Below, piece by piece: positions 8,465 to 16,124 of a DNA stretch of 64,000 nucleotides. The notes below the pieces were generated by a model. It did no database searches, had not been told where the DNA came from, and saw only the letters and a list, made by a program, of their open reading frames with translations. Within the stretch, counting starts at the first letter, position 1. Every line of letters starts with the position of its first letter. The position numbers were made by a program, and so were the translations under genes. This DNA comes from Streptomyces ortus (lineage in GTDB: Bacteria; Actinomycetota; Actinomycetes; Streptomycetales; Streptomycetaceae), in the NCBI RefSeq assembly GCF_026341275.1, contig NZ_JAIFZO010000002.1, forward strand, positions 3,502,118 to 3,566,117, read 5' to 3'.

Positions 8465-8478
8465 GGGCCGGTCGGCCC
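8465..8478. promoter_or_regulatory. Candidate OsdR/DosR-type box, phosphoketolase promoter
   Basis: GGGCCG-GT-CGGCCC is a near-perfect dyad 82 bp before the phosphoketolase start. A weaker companion with a good right half (ACGCGATCGGGCCC) lies 22 bp further upstream at 8487-8500. The same dyad recurs before most genes of the island. The surrounding 8384-8630 gap contains no gene that I can see. Confidence 0.6.
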
Positions 8479-8630
8479 CCAACGGCACGCGATCGGGCCC
8501 TGTCGGCGGAGACCGCACGGCCGGGGTGGACCGTGCGCGGGTCCGTGTCGTCGGCGAACAGGCCGCGTCCGGCCGGCGCTACCGGGTCGCTGCCCAAGAC
8601 CCGGACACGGCGCCGCGACCCTCGTACCGC

Positions 8631-9494
8631 TCAGCCGAGGCCCGTACCGGCGTGCCCTGCGTCTCCTGCGTGCCCTGTGGGAACGAACAGCACCGGGCAG
8701 TGGGACCGGTGCAGCAGCGCGTGGGTGACCGGGCCCCGGGGCGGACCGGCAAGGCCAGGACGCCGACGGCCGCCGACGACCACGACGGCGGCCTCGCGGG
8801 TCGCCTCCAGCAGCGCGTGCACCGGCCCCGAGCGCACGGTGCGGGTCTGCACCTCGACGTCGGCGTACTTCTCCCGCAGGGCGGCCACGGCGAAGCGCGG
8901 CACCGCCTGCTCCGTCCGGGCGTGCCGGGCGAGTTCGTCCGCCACCCGGCGCGTCGGTATCGGCGGCGCCTGCTCGGGCAGCAGGTGCGGGTAGCCCCAG
9001 GCGTGCAGGATGCGCAGCCCCGCGCCGCGGCGTACGGCCTCCTCGAACGCGAACGCGGCCACGTCGGCGTCGGCGTCGCTCTCCAGTCCGAGCAGTACGT
9101 CACCGCCGTGCGGCCGGTGGTCGCCGCCCACGACGAGCAGCGGACCGTGCGAGTACGCCGCCATGCGCAGGCTCACCGAGCCGAGGACGAGACCGGCGAG
9201 GGTACCGAGGCCGCGGGCGCCGACCACGGTGAGCGCCGCGTCGCGGCCGTGGCGCAGCAGTGCCTGTACGGCGCCGCCCTCGGCCGCCGACGCCGTGACC
9301 GGCAGGCGGGGGTGACGCTCCCGCGTCCGGGTCACGGCGGACGCCAGGATCGGTCCCGCCTCGTCGGTGTCCGGCACGGCGTACACGATGTCCAGGGCCG
9401 CTCCGCGCAGTTCGGCCTCGCGTGCCGCTCGGTCCAGGGCCCGTACGGCGATGATCGAGCCGTTCACACCGACGGTCACGTACGGGGTGGTCAT
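8631..9494 (-). CDS. Universal stress protein, two USP domains (USP 1)
   Basis: A 287-residue tandem-USP protein. Domain 1 ends with the ATP-loop pattern VVGARGLGTLAGLVLGSVSL; domain 2 ends with VVVGGRRRPGLAGPPRGPVT, where the loop is degenerate. The usual GVDGS at the N-terminus is GVNGS. USPs of this kind are induced by DosR in mycobacteria and OsdR in Streptomyces and bind ATP in the cytosol. The ATG at 9494 has a GAGGAGG site and overlaps (ATGA) the stop of a 30-codon upstream ORF resembling a USP N-terminus, implying coupled translation. Confidence 0.92.
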   Translation of the reverse strand: MTTPYVTVGVNGSIIAVRALDRAAREAELRGAALDIVYAVPDTDEAGPILASAVTRTRERHPRLPVTASAAEGGAVQALLRHGRDAALTVVGARGLGTLAGLVLGSVSLRMAAYSHGPLLVVGGDHRPHGGDVLLGLESDADADVAAFAFEEAVRRGAGLRILHAWGYPHLLPEQAPPIPTRRVADELARHARTEQAVPRFAVAALREKYADVEVQTRTVRSGPVHALLEATREAAVVVVGGRRRPGLAGPPRGPVTHALLHRSHCPVLFVPTGHAGDAGHAGTGLG

Positions 9495-9583
9495 GACTGT
9501 GCCTCCTCGTCCCTCGCCGCCCGGTGCGCGCCGGCGAGGCTCTGTGGTGAGCCGTCGATCCCCGCGGCAACGTGGCGGAGCAT
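9491..9583 (-). CDS. 30-codon leader ORF, USP N-terminal remnant
   Basis: A short frame, MLRHVAAGIDGSPQSLAGAH and ten more residues, that reproduces the first strand, GIDGS phosphate loop and first helix of a USP, then stops. It has its own strong ribosome site (GGGAGG, 8 nt before the ATG). Its TGA overlaps the ATG of USP 1 as ATGA. It may be the stub of a deleted upstream usp gene now acting as a translational leader. Whether the peptide is stable is unknown. Confidence 0.6.
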   Translation of the reverse strand: MLRHVAAGIDGSPQSLAGAHRAARDEEAQS

Positions 9584-9661
9584 GACGCGTACCTCCCGCG
9601 TCCAGGTGGGTTCGTTCCCCTCCCTGGCCCAGCCTGGCGCGGGAAGCGCTTCGTGCAGCAG

Positions 9662-9696
9662 GGGCCGCCCAGTCCTTTCCCCAGGACGTTCGGCCC
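9662..9696. promoter_or_regulatory. Tandem OsdR/DosR-type boxes, USP 1 promoter
   Basis: AGGACG-TT-CGGCCC at 9683-9696 and a weaker GGGCCG-CC-CAGTCC at 9662-9675 are 21 bp apart, two helical turns. They lie 79-113 bp before the 30-codon leader ORF that heads the USP 1 unit. Their spacing and position match the paired boxes elsewhere in the island. Confidence 0.55.
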
Positions 9697-9764
9697 CGCC
9701 TTCGCGGGGGTGTTCCCCCGCGCCCGGCTCCCGCGCTCCCGCGTCCGCCGCGGGGATCGGGCAC

Positions 9765-9800
9765 GGGCCCTCCCGGGCCCGCGACGGGGCCGTTCGGCCT
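9765..9800. promoter_or_regulatory. Tandem OsdR/DosR-type boxes facing the nitroreductase remnant
   Basis: GGGCCG-TT-CGGCCT at 9787-9800 and GGGCCC-TC-CCGGGC at 9765-9778 are 22 bp apart and end 64 bp before the ATG at 9864. They appear to be the relict promoter of the broken Acg-type nitroreductase gene, whose mycobacterial counterparts belong to the DosR regulon. Confidence 0.5.
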
Positions 9801-9863
9801 TTCCTCCCCCGCTGCCGCCCGCGCCACGCTGAACCGGTCGCCGCAAGGCGGGGAGGAGGATCC

Positions 9864-10219
9864 CATGTCTTCCGCAACCACGGCACAGCAGCCGTCCGCC
9901 GTTCTCCGGGCGGCCGGTGCCCTCGGGTGTCCCGGCCGAACTCCGCGAGGCCGCCCACGCCGAGGGAGCCGCCCTGTCCCTTCCCGGCCCTGGTGAGACC
10001 GAGCGGCTGTTCCGTCGCGAACAGATCCCGCTACGGGACTTCGGTGCCTACCGTCATCCGGACGTGTTGCCCACAAGGCCCTTCGAGAGGCAGACGCTGA
10101 TCGCCCTGCTGTCCACCGCGCACGCCCACCGGACGGACTGGCTGCGCGCCGGACAAGCCCTGGAGCGCGTTCCGCTCTCCTCGGCGTGGCCGTCCGCGCT
10201 CGTGCTCGGCGCGTGGGAC
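9864..10219 (+). pseudogene. Broken Acg-family nitroreductase remnant
   Basis: An ATG at 9864 starts MSSATTAQQPSAVLR, but that frame soon fails. A second frame (from about 9917) carries ELREAAHAEGAALSLPGPGE, then RPFERQTLIALLSTAHAHRT and DWLRAGQALERV, which resemble the C-terminal part of the Acg/Rv3131-type FMN nitroreductase family. The whole FMN-binding N-terminal half is missing and at least one frameshift is needed. The remnant is cut off where the convergent response-regulator gene begins. Mycobacterial acg genes are classic DosR targets, so the loss sits inside a dormancy-type regulon. Confidence 0.6.
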
Positions 10220-10912
10220 TCAGTGTGCTTCGTGCCTGCGTCTGTCCTCGGCCTGGGTGGCGATGACGGCGGCCTGGATGCGCCGCTCCACACCGAGCTT
10301 GGCGAGCAGCCGCGAGATGTGGTTCTTCACCGTCTTCTCGGCGAGGAAGAGCTGCTGGCCGATCTGCCGGTTGGTCAGCCCCTTGCCGATCAGGGCGAGG
10401 ATGTCGCGTTCCCGCTCCGTCAGGCCGGGCAGCGCCTCCGGCTCCTCCTTCGGCTGGTCCCCCTCGCGCAGCCGGGCCATCAGTTTGGCGGTGGCGCTCG
10501 GGTCCAGCAGGGACTGGCCCGCGGCCACCGTACGGACGGCCGACACGAGGTCGGCTCCCTTGATCTGTTTGAGGACGTAGCCGGAAGCCCCCGCCATGAT
10601 CGAGTCGAGCAGGGCCTCCTCGTCGTCGAACGAGGTCAGCATCAGGCAGACCAGCTCGGGCATCTGCGAGCGCAGCTCCCGGCAGACGGTCACGCCGTCA
10701 CCGTCGGACAGCCGGATGTCGAGGACCGCCACCTGCGGCCGCAGGGCGGGAACGCGGACGAGCGCCTGCTCGACGGTGCCGGCCTCGCCGACCACCGTGA
10801 TGTCCGGCTCGTCGTTCAACAGATCGCGCACCCCGCGCCGGACCACCTCGTGGTCGTCCAGCAGGAAGACCCGGATCGAACCGTCGGGGCCGGGTCGTGC
10901 ACTGTCCGCCAT
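10220..10912 (-). CDS. osdR: DosR/OsdR-like NarL-family response regulator
   Basis: A 230-residue response regulator. The receiver has the acidic pair VFLLDDHEVVRR, the phospho-acceptor in VAVLDIRLSDGDGV and a conserved Lys (GYVLKQIKGADL). The C-terminal LuxR domain contains LTERERDILALIGKGLTNRQ and VKNHISRLLAKLGVERRIQA, very close to mycobacterial DosR/DevR. No sensor kinase is adjacent, so it is an orphan in this window. Two palindromic boxes lie 84-111 bp upstream, suggesting autoregulation. The osdR name rests on resemblance and on the surrounding regulon-type genes, not on a search. Confidence 0.82.
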   Translation of the reverse strand: MADSARPGPDGSIRVFLLDDHEVVRRGVRDLLNDEPDITVVGEAGTVEQALVRVPALRPQVAVLDIRLSDGDGVTVCRELRSQMPELVCLMLTSFDDEEALLDSIMAGASGYVLKQIKGADLVSAVRTVAAGQSLLDPSATAKLMARLREGDQPKEEPEALPGLTERERDILALIGKGLTNRQIGQQLFLAEKTVKNHISRLLAKLGVERRIQAAVIATQAEDRRRHEAH

Positions 10913-10995
10913 CGGATGCTCCCTGTCGCGCGCCGGACGCCGTCCGCACCCGTGCGCGTACCGGCTTCTTGTACTTCTGGATCCTTCCCCCTTCA

Positions 10996-11023
10996 AGGAC
11001 GAACGGCCAGGGCCGGTCGGCCC
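10996..11023. promoter_or_regulatory. Adjacent OsdR/DosR-type boxes between regulator and ppdK
   Basis: AGGACG-AA-CGGCCA (10996-11009) and GGGCCG-GT-CGGCCC (11010-11023) abut directly. They lie 84 bp before the response-regulator start and 158 bp before ppdK, in the only divergent promoter shared by the regulator. The 10913-11180 gap holds no recognisable gene. Confidence 0.6.
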
Positions 11024-11180
11024 TGTTTTCCCGGGCGAACCGGCTCCCGACGCCCGCCAGGGGGGCCGACCGGCCCACCCGCAGGGACGTCCAGCACCTG
11101 CCACTCCTGCCCGCGGCCACCCGACGCTGGAGGGACACGAGCACATCGAGCCGGGGCGCCGAGCCGAGGAGCACAGGGAC

Positions 11181-13877
11181 ATGGGCCGTTACGTGTACGA
11201 CTTCACCGAGGGCGGCCGTGACATGGCCGGCCTGCTCGGCGGCAAGGGAGCGAACCTGGCCGAGATGACCGGGCTGGGCCTTCCCGTCCCGCAGGGTTTC
11301 ATCGTCACCACCGAGGCCTGCCGTGCCTTTTTGGCCACCGGCGCCGAACCCGAGGGCATGTCCCGACAGATCTCCCGCCATCTGTCGGCCGTCGAGACCG
11401 CGGCCGGACGGGTGCTGGGACAGCCGGACGGCCCGCTGCTGCTGTCCGTCCGCTCCGGGGCCCGCTTCTCCATGCCGGGTATGATGGAGACGGTCCTCGA
11501 CATCGGTCTCAACGACGCCTCCGTCCTGGGGCTGGCCAAGGCCTCGGGCAACGAGCGGTTCGCCTGGGACTCGTACCGCAGGCTGGTGCAGATGTTCGGC
11601 AGCACGGTCATGGGCGTCGACACCGAACTGTTCGAGCGGGCCATGACGCTGCTCAAGGAGCGGCGCGGGGCCCCGGACGATCTGCAGCTGGACGCGAGCG
11701 ACCTGGCCGGGCTGGTGGAGACGTACAAGAACCTGATCCACGTCGTGACGGGCGAGGACTTCCCGCAGTCGCCCGCCGAGCAGCTGCGGCGGGCGGTCCT
11801 CGCGGTCTTCGGTTCGTGGAACGGCGAACGGGCCCGCCTGTACCGGCGGCGCGAGCACATCCCCGACGACCTGGGCACCGCGGTCACCGTGCAGCGCATG
11901 GTGTTCGGCAACCTCGGCCCCGACTCCGGCAGCGGTGTCGCCTTCACCCGCGACCCGGCCACCGGACGCGGCGGACTGTACGGCGACTACCTGTCCAACG
12001 CACAGGGCGAGGACGTCGTCGCCGGCATCCGCAACACCGTGCCCCTCGCCGAACTGGAACGGCTCGACCCGGCCTCCTACCGGCGGCTGCGCGAGCACCT
12101 GCGGACGCTGGAGAACCACTACCGGGACCTGTGCGACATCGAGTTCACCATCGAGCGCGGCACCCTGTGGATGCTGCAGACCCGGGTCGGCAAGCGCACC
12201 GCGGAGGCCGCGTTCGCCATCGCCGCCGAACTGGCCGACGAGGGACTCATCACCGCCGACGAGGCCCTGTCCCGGGTGAGCGGGGACGGCCTCGCCCACC
12301 TGATGTTCCCGCGGTTCGACACCTCGGTGACCGGTGACCCGCTCGCCCGCGGTCTGCCCGCCTCGCCGGGTGCGGCGGTGGGCGCGGCCGTCTTCGACTC
12401 CGCCGAGGCCGTACGGCGTGCCGCGGCCGGGGAGAAGGTCGTCCTGGTCCGCCAGGAGACCACCCCCGACGATCTGCCGGGCATGGTCGCCGCCCAGGCC
12501 GTTCTCACCAGCCGAGGCGGAAAGACGAGCCATGCGGCGGTCGTCGCCCGCGGCATGGGCAAGGTCTGCGTCTGCGGGGCCGAGGAACTCACCGTGGACA
12601 CCAGGGCACGGCGTTTCACCACCGGCGACGGCGCCGTCGTCGAGGAGGGCACGGTCATCTCGGTGGACGGCTCCGCGGGTGCCGTGTACCCGGGAGCGGC
12701 CCCACTGGTCGACTCCGCGGTCATGCGGTACCTGGAGACCGGTGCATGCGCCGAGCAGTCGGACAAAGTGGTGGACGCGGTGGCTCGTTCCCTGCAACTG
12801 GCCGACCGGGCAAGGCGGTTGGAGGTGCGGGCCAACGCCGACACGCCGGAGGACGCCGCCCGGGCCCGCCGGTTCGGCGCCCAGGGCGTCGGCCTGTGCC
12901 GCACCGAGCACATGTTCCTCGGAGAACGCCGCAAGCTCATCGAGCAGATGATCCTGGCCGCCGACGACGACACACGCGAACGCGCCCTCGCCGCGCTGCT
13001 GCCCCTGCAGCGGAAGGACTTCGTCGGCATCCTCGAAGCGATGGACGGACTGCCGGTCACCATCCGTCTTCTGGACCCGCCGCTGCACGAGTTCCTGCCC
13101 GACCACACCGAACTCGCCGTACGCATCGCCACCACCGAGGCACACGGCGACCTGCCGGATCCGCACGACGCCGAACTGCTCGACGCCGTGAACCGCATGC
13201 ACGAGGAGAACCCGATGCTCGGCCTGCGCGGTGTACGCCTGGGTCTGGTGGTGCCGGGCCTGGTCGCCATGCAGGTACGGGCCATCGCCGAAGCGGTCGT
13301 CGAGCGCAGGCGGGCCGGCGGCTCACCGAAGGCGGAGATCATGGTGCCGCTGGTGGGTGCCGTCGAGGAACTGCGCATCGAGCGCGAGGAGGTGGAACGC
13401 GTACTGGCCGAGGTGTCGGCCGAGTCCGGCATCGAGGTGACCTGCCCGGTCGGCACCATGATCGAGCTGCCCCGGGCCGCGCTCACCGCCGGCCGGATCG
13501 CCGGGCAAGCAGAGTTCTTCTCCTTCGGCACGAACGATCTGACCCAGACCACCTGGGGTTTCTCCCGCGACGACGTCGAGGCGGCGTTCTTCTCCGCCTA
13601 CCTCGACAAGGGTGTCTTCGCCACGTCCCCGTTCGAGACGATCGACCGCGAGGGCGTGGGGCGACTGGTCGGGATCGCGGTCGCCGAGGGCCGCGCGGCC
13701 CGGCCCGACCTGACGATCGGGGTCTGCGGAGAGCACGGCGGCGATCCCGAGTCCGTGCACTTCTTCCACGCGGCGGGACTGGACTACGTGTCCTGCTCAC
13801 CGTTCCGGGTCCCGGTGGCCCGCCTGGAAGCCGGACGCGCCGCCCTGCCGAAGACCGCAGCGAGCGACAGCCGATGA
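11181..13877 (+). CDS. ppdK: Pyruvate, phosphate dikinase
   Basis: An 898-residue enzyme interconverting pyruvate + ATP + Pi and PEP + AMP + PPi. In order are an N-terminal ATP-grasp domain (GLLGGKGANLAEMTGLGLPV), the swivelling phosphohistidine domain with the catalytic His near residue 451 (RGGKTSHAAVVARGMGK), and the C-terminal PEP/pyruvate barrel with the catalytic Cys near residue 849 (GVCGEHGGDPES). The length is normal. It starts at the ATG where family homology begins; the open frame further upstream is not coding-like. It is divergent from the DosR-like regulator. It could save or recover energy through PPi in anoxic cells. Confidence 0.96.
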   Translation: MGRYVYDFTEGGRDMAGLLGGKGANLAEMTGLGLPVPQGFIVTTEACRAFLATGAEPEGMSRQISRHLSAVETAAGRVLGQPDGPLLLSVRSGARFSMPGMMETVLDIGLNDASVLGLAKASGNERFAWDSYRRLVQMFGSTVMGVDTELFERAMTLLKERRGAPDDLQLDASDLAGLVETYKNLIHVVTGEDFPQSPAEQLRRAVLAVFGSWNGERARLYRRREHIPDDLGTAVTVQRMVFGNLGPDSGSGVAFTRDPATGRGGLYGDYLSNAQGEDVVAGIRNTVPLAELERLDPASYRRLREHLRTLENHYRDLCDIEFTIERGTLWMLQTRVGKRTAEAAFAIAAELADEGLITADEALSRVSGDGLAHLMFPRFDTSVTGDPLARGLPASPGAAVGAAVFDSAEAVRRAAAGEKVVLVRQETTPDDLPGMVAAQAVLTSRGGKTSHAAVVARGMGKVCVCGAEELTVDTRARRFTTGDGAVVEEGTVISVDGSAGAVYPGAAPLVDSAVMRYLETGACAEQSDKVVDAVARSLQLADRARRLEVRANADTPEDAARARRFGAQGVGLCRTEHMFLGERRKLIEQMILAADDDTRERALAALLPLQRKDFVGILEAMDGLPVTIRLLDPPLHEFLPDHTELAVRIATTEAHGDLPDPHDAELLDAVNRMHEENPMLGLRGVRLGLVVPGLVAMQVRAIAEAVVERRRAGGSPKAEIMVPLVGAVEELRIEREEVERVLAEVSAESGIEVTCPVGTMIELPRAALTAGRIAGQAEFFSFGTNDLTQTTWGFSRDDVEAAFFSAYLDKGVFATSPFETIDREGVGRLVGIAVAEGRAARPDLTIGVCGEHGGDPESVHFFHAAGLDYVSCSPFRVPVARLEAGRAALPKTAASDSR

Positions 13878-13898
13878 GGGGCGACAGACTCCGGCCGC

Positions 13899-13934
13899 GG
13901 GCCCGACCGGACCGGGTCGAGGGCCCAACGGCCC
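13899..13934. promoter_or_regulatory. Tandem OsdR/DosR-type boxes, PNPOx-like gene promoter
   Basis: GGGCCC-GA-CCGGAC (13899-13912) and GGGCCC-AA-CGGCCC (13921-13934) are 22 bp apart, just after the ppdK stop and 92 bp before the next ATG. The right halves fit the island-wide dyad better than the left halves. Confidence 0.5.
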
Positions 13935-14025
13935 CTGGTGTGCGGCACGTCGAGCGCACTCGAATGATCTGATCCCGCACACCACGCACACCACCGTGCA
14001 CACCGATTCCGTACGAAGGTCGCCC

Positions 14026-14478
14026 ATGCTTCCCCACAATGCCGAGCCGGGTTCTCCCGGGCTTCGCGTGAGCGTCGAGCTCGACAGCGACGAAGCCCTG
14101 CGGTTGCTGGGCAGTGTGTCGCTGGGAAGGATCGTCTTCACCCAGCACGCCCTGCCGACCATCCGTCCGGTCAACCACGTACTGGACGCCGGGCACATCG
14201 TCATCCGCACCCACGACGGGGCGGCACTCACCACACGTACGCGGCAGGCCGACGGCCCTGGCGTGGTCGTCGCCTATGAGGCCGACGCCATCGATCCGGA
14301 CACACACCTCGGCTGGAGCGTGGTCGTCACCGGCTATGCCCGTCTGGTCACCGACCCGCGCGAAGTCGCCCGCTACCAGACGCTGCTCCGGCCCTGGTTG
14401 CACCGGACCATGGACCACGCGGTCCTCATCCACCCCGATCTGATCACCGGAGTACGCCTCACGGAGACCGTCGGGTGA
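14026..14478 (+). CDS. Pyridoxamine 5'-phosphate oxidase-like flavin-binding protein
   Basis: A 150-residue single-domain split-barrel protein of the PNPOx-like group: a short acidic helix (ELDSDEALRLLGSVSLGRIV), the strand pair ALPTIRPVNHVLDAGHIVIR and a late GWSVVVTGYARLVTDP. Such proteins bind FMN, F420 or heme. A mycobacterial relative (Rv0080) belongs to the DosR regulon, which fits the neighbourhood. The ATG at 14026 has a GAAGGT site; an in-frame GTG lies 30 nt upstream. A 19-nt direct repeat spans its stop codon. The next gene on the strand is a CBS-BON protein 90 bp downstream. Confidence 0.85.
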   Translation: MLPHNAEPGSPGLRVSVELDSDEALRLLGSVSLGRIVFTQHALPTIRPVNHVLDAGHIVIRTHDGAALTTRTRQADGPGVVVAYEADAIDPDTHLGWSVVVTGYARLVTDPREVARYQTLLRPWLHRTMDHAVLIHPDLITGVRLTETVG

Positions 14479-14511
14479 GGCGGGCCCCGGAATCGGGTGA
14501 GGCGGGCCCCG
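14471..14511. repeat. 19-nt direct repeat spanning a stop codon
   Basis: TCGGGTGAGGCGGGCCCCG occurs at 14471-14489 and again, identically, at 14493-14511. The first copy contains the TGA stop of the PNPOx-like gene, so the 3' end of the gene has been duplicated into the spacer with a period of 22 nt. Confidence 0.85.
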
Positions 14512-14568
14512 CAAGACGCCGCGGCCTCCTTCGAAGATGACCGCGATCGATACGTCCAGGGAGACATC

Positions 14569-15207
14569 ATGCTCGGCATGCCGCACGTCGTGAACGATGT
14601 GATGACCCATACCGTCGCCACCGTGGGCCGCGGGGCCTCGTTCAAGGAGATCGTCCAGACGATGCAGGAGCGGAACGTCAGCGCCCTGCCCGTCGTGGGC
14701 GAGAACGGAGAGGTGGTCGGGATCGTCTCCGAGGCCGATCTGCTGCCCAAGGAGGAGTTCCGCGACAGTGGCCCGGACCTCCCCCGGTCCCGGCTTCGCG
14801 GGCTCACCGATCTCACCAAGGCCGGGGCGGTGACCGCCGGGGAACTCATGACCTCCCCCGCCCTCACCACACCCCCCGGCACGACGCTCGCCCAGGCCGC
14901 CCGGACCATGGCCCGCTCCGGGGTCAAGCGACTCCCGGTCGTCGACGGCTCCGGTTCGCTGCACGGCATCGTCAGCCGCTCGGACCTGCTGAAGGTCTTT
15001 CTGCGTGCGGACGAGGAGATAGCGGAGGAGGTCCGGCGAGAAGTCGTGGCCCACCTCTTCCCGCCCTCGTCCCGCGTGCGCACCGAGGTACGGGACGGGG
15101 TCGTGAAGCTCGGCGGACACATCGGCGACAGGTCACTCGTCCCCCTGGCCGCACGTCTGACACGGGCCGTGGACGGTGTCGTGGACGTCGAGTTCGACTT
15201 CTCCTGA
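14569..15207 (+). CDS. CBS-pair plus BON domain protein (CBS 1)
   Basis: A 212-residue protein with two CBS motifs (NDVMTHTVATVGRGASFKEI near residue 7 and GELMTSPALTTPPGTTLAQA near residue 92) and a C-terminal BON domain (VRTEVRDGVVKLGGHIGDRS). CBS pairs bind adenine nucleotides; BON domains bind lipids or membranes. The CBS-only Hrp1 (Rv2626c) of mycobacteria is a DosR target, which fits this island. The ATG at 14569 has a GGGAG site. It is closely similar to two other genes in the window. A tandem 19-bp repeat begins over its stop codon. Confidence 0.92.
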   Translation: MLGMPHVVNDVMTHTVATVGRGASFKEIVQTMQERNVSALPVVGENGEVVGIVSEADLLPKEEFRDSGPDLPRSRLRGLTDLTKAGAVTAGELMTSPALTTPPGTTLAQAARTMARSGVKRLPVVDGSGSLHGIVSRSDLLKVFLRADEEIAEEVRREVVAHLFPPSSRVRTEVRDGVVKLGGHIGDRSLVPLAARLTRAVDGVVDVEFDFS

Positions 15208-15292
15208 CAGGTGTCGCTTCTCCTGACAGATGCGGCTTCTCCTGACACCTGTTGTTTCTCCTGACAGATACCGCTTCTCCTGACAGGTGTCG
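15198..15292. repeat. 19-bp tandem repeat, five copies, starting across a stop codon
   Basis: Five head-to-tail units of CTTCTCCTGACAGGTGTCG with small variations. The first unit contains the last codons and TGA stop of the CBS 1 gene. Each unit carries TGACA; units 1 and 5 are identical and hold the small palindrome GACAGGTGTC. Because the period is 19, the TGA of successive units falls in all three frames. The remaining spacer to 15408 has two copies of GATCGCCGACCC (15317-15340) and no gene. Confidence 0.93.
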
Positions 15293-15408
15293 CGCGGCTC
15301 GGACGCCCCTTCGGCCGATCGCCGACCCGATCGCCGACCCGGGCTCCGAAGCTGACTCCGCGCCGGACCCTGGTCCTGATCCGGTCCGGCCCACACCGTC
15401 GGCGTGCC

Positions 15409-16002
15409 TCAGCCGGTCCGGTGGCCCCACCGAGGCCCGACCTTCTCCCATTCCCGGGCCCACAGTTCGGTGGCACGGCGCTCGATCCGCAGCCGGACGA
15501 GCCGTCCGCCCGCCAGGACCGCCAGACCGCCGCCGACAGCAGCGCCCACCCCGGTCAGGACCGCGCGTGCCTCTGCCTCCGTCGGGCCCATGGGCGTGGG
15601 GATCAGGTGGCCGTTCCCGTCCGTCCAGACCGTCGCCGTGGCACCGGCGTCCGCGCCGGCCCGTACGCTCGCGCGGTCGATGTGCACCGTCCCCTCGCCA
15701 TCGGTCCACCGCACCTTCGCCCGCACATGTGTGTAGGTGGCTCCGGTGCTCACGTCACGCAGAGCGGCCGGCGCGGTTTCGAGAAGCACGGCGGACACTT
15801 CCCGGCCCTCCGCACGGCTGCGCGCCATCACGTCCTCGATCACCAGGGCGGAGGCGAGTCCCGCAGCGATCGCGCCGGCCGCCGCCAGCACCCAGGTGGC
15901 CAGGACGACCCACGCTTCCGCCCTGTCGCTGTGCCGCCGCAGAGGATTGTCCCGCCGTCGCCATCGCCATCCCAGGACCGTCGTGCGCCTGGCCTTCCCC
16001 AT
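15409..16002 (-). CDS. Rv1733c-like membrane protein
   Basis: A 197-residue protein with two predicted transmembrane helices (about residues 31-55, WVVLATWVLAAAGAIAAGLA, and 147-168, AVLTGVGAAVGGGLAVLAGG) flanking an extracytoplasmic domain (RAKVRWTDGEGTVHIDRASV). The order, length and basic N-terminus match the Rv1733c family, a DosR-regulon latency antigen of mycobacteria. The role is unknown. The ATG at 16002 has a purine-rich site; an in-frame GTG lies 9 nt upstream. It follows a USP gene on the same strand by 123 nt and faces the CBS 1 gene. Confidence 0.78.
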   Translation of the reverse strand: MGKARRTTVLGWRWRRRDNPLRRHSDRAEAWVVLATWVLAAAGAIAAGLASALVIEDVMARSRAEGREVSAVLLETAPAALRDVSTGATYTHVRAKVRWTDGEGTVHIDRASVRAGADAGATATVWTDGNGHLIPTPMGPTEAEARAVLTGVGAAVGGGLAVLAGGRLVRLRIERRATELWAREWEKVGPRWGHRTG

Positions 16003-16016
16003 CGGTCGCACCCCCT

Positions 16017-16076
16017 TCGCCTTCCGCCCTGCCTTCCGCCCTGCCTGCTGTCCTGCCCTCTGTCCTGCCTTCTGCC
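16017..16076. repeat. Polypyrimidine/polypurine low-complexity tract
   Basis: The + strand repeats CCTGCCTTCYG-like units about six times. On the minus strand this is a purine-rich leader (repeats of GGCAGGRCRGA) just before the Rv1733c-like gene. It could affect mRNA structure, but nothing more specific can be said. Confidence 0.6.
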
Positions 16077-16124
16077 GGGCATCGTTCCCGTCGGCTCGCT
16101 GCCGCTCCGGTCAACTCGGTGCGC

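Noticed and set aside
10596..11180. Long upstream extension of the PPDK frame
   Set aside because: It overlaps the response-regulator gene on the other strand and has no family similarity; the ATG at 11181 fits PPDK exactly.
15198..15292. CRISPR-like array
   Set aside because: Units are 19 bp and directly adjacent with no spacers; no cas genes are near.
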